Assembly (NCBI RefSeq): GCF_026210795.1
Contig: NC_089443.1
Coordinates: 3,906,001 to 3,970,000 of the forward strand
Length of the DNA stretch: 64,000 bases
Direction: 5' to 3'
Origin: Rhizophagus irregularis
Lineage: Eukaryota > Glomeromycota > Glomeromycetes > Glomerales > Glomeraceae
Shown: positions 56,887-64,000 of the stretch, piece by piece
Layout: the number at the start of each line of letters is the position of its first letter
Position numbering within the stretch: the first letter of the stretch is position 1
Notes under the pieces: generated by a model
Database searches by the model: none
Seen by the model: the letters and a program-made list of their open reading frames with translations, nothing else
What the model was told of the DNA's origin: nothing
Made by a program: the position numbers and the translations under genes

Positions 56887-58350
56887 ATGGCACAACTTAC
56901 CGTTGATTGCTTGAACGATATATTTGAATATTTAAGAGATGACATGAAAACTTTACATTCATGCATATTAGTTAACCGTCTTTGGTGTGAGGTTTCCGTG
57001 AGATTCTTTTGGGTCGACATTCGAAATTATTATACTATAACTGCTTGTCTTCCAAACGATTCGAAAGAAATTTTATGCAAGATTGGATTTCATTATTTGA
57101 TAACAACATTAAAAACACCAATTTTTAATTATGCATCATTTTGTAAAATTCTATCAATTGATAAAATTTATTATAAGATTGGGGAACTTCTAATAAATCA
57201 AAAATATATTTCATTAAAATCTGATTCATTGGAAATAATAGATCATATTAAATGTATAGCGGTTCAGGAAATAAGTAGAATGTTTATGAATCAGTCATCT
57301 TCATTAAAGAGGTTAACCTTTCTTGACCCTAATATTGTAACTGTTATCCCCTTTATCGATTATCCTGGGGCAAATAATTGCTTAAAAAATCTTACAGAAT
57401 TATATTGTAATTCAAATAATTCGGATGTATTTTTTTATTACCTATCTAAAACATGTCATAAAATATCATTATTAGACATAATAATTAAGGCTTTTATTTC
57501 GGAAGAATTAGAAAATTTAATTTTTGTTCAGAAAAATTTAAATTATTTAAATATAACACAAGATGATGATGAAGAACTGGAAGATAAGCATTTGCTTCCT
57601 TCATTAATGAAAAAAATTCCGAATAATCTAAATAAATTACATTTACGTAAATCAAATCAAACTTCATTATCATTTATAACTAAATTCACAAACTTACAAG
57701 AGCTCGTATTATCATTAGACCTTGAAGATCATCTTGAAGGTTTTGAAAAATTACAATTTGCAATTTTTCCTCAATTGCAAATTTTAAAAATAACTCGTTC
57801 ACTTCCAGAAATCAGATTATTAGTAAAATTCTTAGAAAATAATGGAGGATATTTAAAAGAATTATTTATAGGTGAAGATAGATTTGGTTATGATTTTACA
57901 TTAAATTTATCTATAGCTAAATTCTGTACAAATCTAAGGAAACTTACTTGCGGATATAGAAAAAGTGAATTGGAATCGTTTAAAATAGTTTTAAAAAGTT
58001 GCAAGTATTTAGAAAGTTTTCAAATTTGGTGTAGTGGTGTATTTTTGAACGAAAAGGAGGTAATAGAAGCGGTTGTGAAACATTCACATGAAAATTTTTC
58101 TGAACTGATATTATTTCATTTATTTGAAGAACATCAAAGATTACTTCCAAGAGAATTAGAATCCCTTCTTATAAGTTGGAAAAATCGTGTGCCACTAAAT
58201 CCGCTTTCCTTAGTAATTATTACTGATAATGATTTGATAAAGTCCTTAGATAAATATAAAGAAAATAGGGAAATTATTAAAAAATACATTAAAGCAGGAG
58301 TTATCAAGGAATTTAAAGTTGCAGACATAGAATTTAATTTTGAATTATGA
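56887..58350 (+). CDS. F-box/LRR-like protein, 487 aa
   Basis: The start ATG at 56887 is chosen because MAQLTVDCLNDIFEYLRDDM matches the paralogues; the longer frame upstream has no ATG. The F-box continues LHSCILVNRLWCEVSVRFFW. Solenoid strands include NLNYLNITQDDDEE, NLNKLHLRKSN, LQELVLSLDLE and LQILKITRSLP; the end is IKEFKVADIEFNFEL. Residues near 223-230 carry an acidic insert (DDDEELED) absent from the other copies. Probably a substrate receptor of SCF ubiquitin ligases. It is followed by a tttattta microsatellite (58,375-58,455) and then by an F-box relic. Confidence 0.9.
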   Translation: MAQLTVDCLNDIFEYLRDDMKTLHSCILVNRLWCEVSVRFFWVDIRNYYTITACLPNDSKEILCKIGFHYLITTLKTPIFNYASFCKILSIDKIYYKIGELLINQKYISLKSDSLEIIDHIKCIAVQEISRMFMNQSSSLKRLTFLDPNIVTVIPFIDYPGANNCLKNLTELYCNSNNSDVFFYYLSKTCHKISLLDIIIKAFISEELENLIFVQKNLNYLNITQDDDEELEDKHLLPSLMKKIPNNLNKLHLRKSNQTSLSFITKFTNLQELVLSLDLEDHLEGFEKLQFAIFPQLQILKITRSLPEIRLLVKFLENNGGYLKELFIGEDRFGYDFTLNLSIAKFCTNLRKLTCGYRKSELESFKIVLKSCKYLESFQIWCSGVFLNEKEVIEAVVKHSHENFSELILFHLFEEHQRLLPRELESLLISWKNRVPLNPLSLVIITDNDLIKSLDKYKENREIIKKYIKAGVIKEFKVADIEFNFEL

Positions 58351-58479
58351 TACGTGTACGGTTTATTGAATAATATTTATTTATTTATTTATTTATTTGG
58401 TTTATTTGGTTTATTTATTTTCCCGAATAATATATATTTATTTATTTATTTATACTTTGAAGTCGAATTTTATTTACAT

Positions 58480-58920
58480 TCATGCTTTGTTTGCCAATCT
58501 ACCTTTAACCAAGTGAACTAAAAGAAATTTATATGAAATAGAATTATTATCCAATATGAAATAAACTTAAATTTTCCAATTTTTCAATTATGCATATAAA
58601 GTTCAACCCATAATTATAAGAATAAGAAAAAATAAGTTATCATTTATCTTAAGCATTTTCAGAATTATTAGACATTCATCCTGAATCTTATAATATGACA
58701 CGATGTAAATTAACGCAAAGTTTGAAAGTTCAGAATATTCTAGTACAACATTATGTTACAATTATTACAAAATAAAATTTCTTTATTAATAACTTTATAA
58801 TTAAATTAAATATCCGTGAAAAATTATATTTCATTATCAATTATTACATAGTTACAAGATCTTCTTTTCAAAAGAGTTATTAATAAAATTCTTACAATTA
58901 AAAGATTATTTATACGATAA
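58480..58920 (+). pseudogene. F-box gene relic downstream of the tandem pair
   Basis: Short matches in the right order to the intact F-box genes: tgtttgccaatctaccttta (ACLPND), actaaaagaaatttatatga (SKEILCK), ccaatttttcaattatgcat (PIFNYASF) and, after a gap, gagttattaataaaattctt with aattaaaagattatttatac (ELLIKFLE...LKELFIG). Much of the gene is missing between. It suggests the tandem array once had a third member. Confidence 0.45.
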
Positions 58921-59535
58921 GCTATGTAAAATGACAATTCGTTGAATTCATCTGTCTCATCTTAATACTTTCCATTGGTATATGTTAATTATAGGATGTA
59001 ATGCATAACCATACACACGCTCCATACTGAAGTAAGAGTAATAAATTACTTTCAATACATATACATTTATATATGAATAATATGTTTTAGACATATACAG
59101 AGTAAATTTTAGCCAAACAGCAAAAAAACAAATTCGCCATACAATAATTAAATTAGCTACTCATCGACACAAAAAGATTATAAGCTCTAAATGGTTGATA
59201 TTACAAATAACGTATGGAAATAAATTATTTATAGGATCATGTCGTTTTGGATATTTTTGACGCATGACGCATTACATCATTGATTCATTATCACATACCC
59301 AATAACTATTATGTATCACGCCTTCCTATAACAGCATGGAATAAATTTTAATACTACACGAATTAAATGTAAGTGCATATTTGCTATTTCGTTGTAACAC
59401 TCATTATACTTTATACTTTATTACTTTTTAATAAAATTGCAACATTATTTTTTAATTATACTTAAAACAGTATCAACCTTTATATACAGAACATGATAAT
59501 ATTTTATAAGAATCTACAAGTATTTTCAATTAAAA
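58921..59535. other. Intergenic, no gene seen
   Basis: AT-rich spacer without recognisable repeats or frames. Confidence 0.35.
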
Positions 59536-59539
59536 ATGT

Positions 59540-60850
59540 TACCACCGACTCGTTTCACTTTCTTTTCTTTGGATCCAACAAAACAACAGAAGCATCGGAC
59601 ACTGGGTGAGTGGTTTTTGCATGGGTTTGGAGGGTTTGGAGCTTCTGTATCTTCTTCAACTTCATCTTCATCTTTTGGTTCCTTTTGGAATAATGAATTA
59701 TTATCAGTAGAACGTTTAGAATCACTAGAAGTGGAAGTAGAATTTCCACTATCCTCTTGGGCTTATTTATTTTGCTTAGCTGCATGCATTTTGATACGCC
59801 ACGAATATCATTATCTAATGTAGAAATATGATGCTTTTGTTTTATAGAATTATCAGATGTAGAATGATTAGATGCAAAATCTGAGGACAATCTACGGAGT
59901 GCTGCAAGCAAATGTGAGCACTCGGACATATTCTCTCTTGACGAGATCTACCATACGTATTGTGGTATTGATCATTTCATCTCGTCGTAATTCTATTAGA
60001 TTATTAGATAGTTTGTCATCGGATCTCTCCATTGAGAGGGGGCATCAATGTGTCGACGACGATTATGGTGGTGGCGACTATGACGATTGTAATGAGGCAT
60101 TTTTTTTATTTATTTATTTATTTATTTAGAGAGCACTAAAGCTCGTTCAAAGGCTGTTAGCTTTCGTGAATCTTTAACTCCTCCATTATTCAAAATGGAT
60201 AATCCAACATTTTCATTACAATTATTGTTAACATGGCCTACTTTACAATTGTTTGTTTTGTTATTCTCTCTTGCAACTACCTGTTTGCAAGTCTCCATCA
60301 CCAAAATATTGATTTCTCTGTGTAGAACTTTGATTAGAGGATGAAGAAATATTATTGATAGTAGAATTTGAACTTCCGGTATAAACGCTATTACTATTGT
60401 TGCTAAATGGCAAATTTGAGAATAAATGATTTTTTCAATATTCCATGAATGTTTCCTTTGGATGTGCTCTTAGTGTCATAATTTCCGGTATTTAAATCAT
60501 CTACTTTATTAGCTACCAATTGGACCACCTTTGTTTCCAGAAACGCACTCATTATAACTATCTTTATCTCGAACTCGTGTTTCTTGTGTAGGACACCAGA
60601 TAGATGATGTCCAAATTTGAATGTGAATGAGAGTGTATATTGCTCTGCTCATCTCCGAAACGAGAATCACTCGTCATCTAAAATGTTTTCTTCAACAGTA
60701 TATTCAAATTTGTATCTACGTTTGGTTCAAATAGTTGATCTTGTAGAAAACTGCTTGAAATGGCATATACTGCCATATAGCATAAAAGCGGCATCAACAG
60801 CATTCTGACAGTATTTAAAACAACTTTAATTGAATAATCACTTTCATTTT
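59540..60850 (-). pseudogene. Decayed Ser/Asn-rich gene fragments
   Basis: On the minus strand, successive protein-like pieces lie in changing frames: NAVDAAFMLYGSICHFKQFS (about 60,750), SDSRFGDEQSNIHSHSHSNL (60,640), NSNSVYTGSSNSTINNISSS (60,380), NNCNENVGLSILNNGG (60,200), LLAALRRLSSDFASNHSTSD (59,900) and DSGNSTSTSSDSKRSTDNNS with an acidic and Cys-rich end (59,540-59,750). The low-complexity Ser/Asn/Glu composition fits a disordered C-terminal region. No domain is recognised. It may be the 3' half of the gene whose fragments lie at 61.1-62.4 kb. Plus-strand open frames here are taken to be shadows. Confidence 0.4.
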
Positions 60851-61138
60851 GCGTCCTAGGATTGCCGTCAGAAAAACCTTCATCTGATGCCTTAAGACAC
60901 TTTTATCATCAGAACAACCTTTCATCTTGAGAACTTTTCATTAGTAATGAATGACAAAAAAAAAAAAAGCTTTGGTTATTCAGATATTTTTATTCTAAGT
61001 ATAGGAGATAATAATATAAAGTATATTTCATTAATTAACAGGAATCAGAAAAATACAGTACATTAGAGCAAGCTTTGTCATCGGAATAACTTTCATTTAG
61101 TACTTTAAGATCGCCTTTGTAATCGAAACCACCTTCAT

Positions 61139-62385
61139 TTAGGCCTCGAGTCTATCAGTACTGCCTTCATTGTAACCACCTCCAAAACTATGTTCATTTG
61201 AGTTACTTGGTGCCTTAGAATCGCCTCTGTTCTCAGAGCTACTTTCATATATGCCGCTTTTGTTATCGGGAACGCCTCCATTGGAACCACCTCCACAACC
61301 ATTTTTATTTGAGTCGCTCTTATCACCGGAACTATCTCCATTAGAACCATTTCCGGAACCACCTCTAGAACCACCTTCCCTAAATAAACCAAATCCTATA
61401 CCAAGTTGCAAACGGGTTCCTAAATCTAAATTTAAAAATGAAGATTCTCCACTAACACAGGAATGCCAAGTGACGGTTTGCTTACTGACATGTTAAAAGA
61501 ACTAACACCAGATAAAGTGACATTAGCGGCTGACCTTAGTTCATAATAATTACCAAAACTAATATTATCTATCACATTTAGGCATCTATAATCTTTGCTA
61601 GCTCCTGATTTTTTAATAATAAATAATTCAAATTGTGCATTAGTCCTATTGTAACACCAAATCGCCTTGCTGTCCCCATCATTGTCTTATAATTTAATGC
61701 TTCAAAGTGTAAACCAGTAAAATCTAAACATTTAATCATCTTGCTGTCCCCGCTTTCTTATAATTTAATAATTCAGTGTCCACCAGTTCCACTTAAGCAA
61801 CAAATCGCCTTGTTGTCACCTGATTTAATGGTTCAGTGTGGAAATCAATTTTACTTAAGCATGCAATTGCCTTGCTGTTTCTAGTCTTTATCTTATTTAA
61901 CAATTCATGGTACTTTTCCACCAAATCTATACAAGCAAATGTTTCACCATCCTTTGTAAAAATACTGGTCTTCCTAATTTCGTAAACTTCTTGTTCCATA
62001 CTAAAGATTTATAAGTCTCAAAATCTTCATTTGCTAATTCCACTCCCTCTAAGAATAAGTCGAAAAAGTCATAAAGAATTTCTTCATCCTGAATTAAAGA
62101 TGGTGTCAATCACAACTGCTAGATAAGAATTGATTTATATAAATTTACGTAGCCTACCTCGTCGCTATTTTTCTTATCATCGGCATCATCACAATTGTCA
62201 TCATTGGTATTATCAGCATTAAAAATACCATCAGCATCATCAGCATCATCAGCAGTGAAATATGCAATATTTTCAAGCGAGGGAGTTAGCTCGACTACAA
62301 GCTCTTTGGCTTCTACTTCTTTTGCATTAATAACATCTTTTCCACGATAGATGATAACATCACGTATGTAAAATAATATTTATTC
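61139..62385 (-). pseudogene. Decayed multi-exon gene, unknown family
   Basis: Reading down the minus strand from 62,385: an open segment with DVIIYRGKDVINAKEVEAKE and an Asp-rich run (ADDADDADGIFNADNTNDDN), a donor after DKKNSDE, a ~70-nt intron ending ttaattcag, and an exon that joins in phase (DEEILYDFFDLFLEGVELAN, ETYKSLVWNKKFTKLGR). After frame changes it continues DGETFACIDLVEKYHELLNK, three diverged tandem copies of an SKAIACL-type unit (61,660-61,880), DYRCLNVIDNISFGNYELRS and a Gly/Ser/Asn-rich tail (GGSGNGSNGDSSGDKSDSNK). Several interruptions make it non-functional as it stands. The order of modules looks like a Rhizophagus-specific family, but I cannot name it. Confidence 0.5.
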
Positions 62386-62629
62386 ACGAAAATTTTTTTC
62401 CCCTAATTAATTCACAGAAAAAAAAGCAACAGATGAAATTATATATATAGTATAAGTTGCTTGTACAGAAAAAATCAAGACATAGGAGGTTAGCATGAGA
62501 AATTAAAACGAAATTGTGCCCCAAAAATTTTTAAAAATTATTTCCCGTCATTGATTTCATTGATTAACCAAATAATATTTATTGCAGTTTTCAGATTTCT
62601 GTGCACGTTGTGATTACTAGGTGACTATA

Positions 62630-62677
62630 ATTACAGGACGATTACCGGACAAATTGTCCGGTTTTTGATCCTGTAAT
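62630..62677. other. Two-tier hairpin with ttgtccgg arms
   Basis: The outer arms attacagga/tcctgtaat enclose the inner arms accggacaa/ttgtccggt, which pair perfectly around one base. The TTGTCCGG word also heads the element family at 10,952 and 50,063, so it may be a minimal foldback relic of that family. Confidence 0.5.
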
Positions 62678-64000
62678 CTATTTTATTAAGTAATTTGCAT
62701 GGGGCAGAATTCTGAAAACAGCGATGAACGAAATTCTTTCACAATCAGTTACGCTAATTCTGTTATGGTTACAACATATCTCATTTTTTCCTTTCGTGGA
62801 TTTATTTTATTGTAATGTGACCGTTAACTAACCAATTTTGGAAAATGAGAAATGTTGGCGCAAATTTATCACTTTATTTAATTGATCAATGTCGGAATGT
62901 TGCTTTATTATAAGGTCGGTTAAATTACTTCGTATTTATACCGTATTTTATTTTAGAAATACTTTTATCTTCTTCATAACCTTATGATTTTTTAATATAT
63001 TTAAAATAAATGATTATTCTCAGAATAAAAGAAATGAAGTTTAAGTAATTAATAAATCAAATAGAAACGAACATTAAATTATCTCGATTCATCTGTTTCA
63101 AAAAAATGATATTACATTTTTATTTAATTAATTATTTATAAAAAAGGTAGCACAAATTATCTAAAATATGCTCTGAAAGTATAATTTTACTGAATGCTTT
63201 CCAAAATTCTAATACATTTCCAATACTGCGTTTCTTAACGGGAAGCAATAGATAAAATTAAAATTATATTGACTTACCATATTGACCTAAATTGACTCGG
63301 AATCCACCGATTATCAGAAAAATTACCTATAAAATCAAAAAGTACCGATGTATAAGTAACACGGGTCACTGTAACGACAATTAGTAAAAAGGTAATTTAT
63401 AAATAGTTGTTATCAAGAAAACGAATAGGAATTAAGGAATTTAACGTCACCCTTATTAGGGACCGCCAATCAGATACTAACCACCCACTTAACATACTTT
63501 CCTCCAACCTCCAATAAAGTATGCGTATGAGGATCCTTATCATGGTCTTGCCATGTAAGAGAAGATTTTGCGGCACCCTCATTATAATTTAACCATTAAA
63601 TTATAATGATTCGGTATCCTGAGATGACGCATATGTTATCAGTAAGGAACAGGTCTCTTACCTCTTTTTACTTCCGTCTGTAAATCATAATAAGAACGAG
63701 TTTACTTAGAGCAGGGACCTATACTATACCGCACCAAAGTGTGCAAATACATATATATAAAAAATAGTTAAATAAAATATAAAGAACTTGTTGAAAAAAG
63801 GTACGAAGTAGAAATAAAAAAAAAAGAGAAAGATAGGTCACTTCGCTAAAAATGATAATAATGAGGAGGAAGAAAAGAAATGGGAAAGAAGGATGGAGAG
63901 GACGGAGTGGCACTTTATATAAATTTTTTAGTTATAATTAGAGTATAAAAATTGTGAGTCATGATTATTATGATTATTGATGTGATCATGCATAAAAATT
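62678..64000. other. Mostly featureless; one exon-like segment and one hairpin
   Basis: On the minus strand at about 63,466-63,590, NEGAAKSSLTWQDHDKDPHT followed by LLEVGGKYVKWVVS is open and ends at a donor-like gtatct, with balanced codons. It could be a stray exon. At its upper edge a perfect 14-bp stem with 3-nt loop (tcattataatttaa arms) spans 63579-63609. A purine-rich stretch lies at 63,840-63,910. Nothing else was recognised. Confidence 0.35.

Noticed and set aside
59536-59823. 95-codon plus-strand frame with Ser-rich run
   Set aside because: The complementary strand gives an acidic/Ser-rich sequence that fits the surrounding minus-strand fragments better. The plus frame is taken to be a shadow.

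Overview
The window looks like nuclear DNA of an arbuscular mycorrhizal fungus of the Rhizophagus type (Glomeromycotina). It is very AT-rich, has compact GT-AG introns of about 70-95 nt, and carries gene families known to be expanded there (F-box/LRR-like, Sel1-repeat, BED-finger and TLDc-domain proteins). Genes are sparse and small inverted-repeat DNA elements are many. The assignment rests on composition and gene families only; no search was possible.

Layout. (1) 1-35.9 kb: four tandem, same-strand paralogues of a large multi-exon membrane protein. Each has a beta-propeller-like N-terminal half and a six-helix cation-channel (TRP-like) C-terminal half. Copy A (5' end outside the window) and copy B look intact, copy C has one in-frame stop, and copy D has a one-base deletion plus a stop. 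Between the copies lie a spliced gene for a probable mitochondrial coiled-coil/single-pass protein (4.5 kb), a spliced gene for a small secreted six-cysteine protein (7.8 kb), a decayed minus-strand gene (9.0-9.9 kb) and a BED-finger/Sel1-repeat gene broken at an A9 run (27.4 kb). The upstream and downstream flanks of the channel genes were duplicated with them. Several DNA elements sit in one copy and not the other, which gives a relative chronology. (2) 36-42 kb: two hAT-type elements with perfect 8-bp target duplications, a decayed ubiquitin-like repeat gene, an unidentified higher-GC island and a TLDc-like remnant. (3) 42-59 kb: four intact F-box/LRR-like genes and two F-box remnants, with inverted-repeat elements between them. 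A GC-richer triplicated repeat at 47.6-47.9 kb keeps its hairpins from unit to unit. (4) 59.5-62.4 kb: fragments of one or two decayed minus-strand genes of unknown function. The last 1.6 kb holds little.

The channel-like cluster is the coherent system here. All copies share exon number, splice phases, a TATA-like upstream box and a GDSGAL-type pore loop. They differ mainly by small in-frame repeat insertions near the N-terminus and by different stages of decay, which is what birth-and-death evolution of a local sensor/channel array would leave. F-box genes probably serve as substrate receptors in SCF ubiquitin ligases. No rRNA, tRNA or CRISPR array was recognised.
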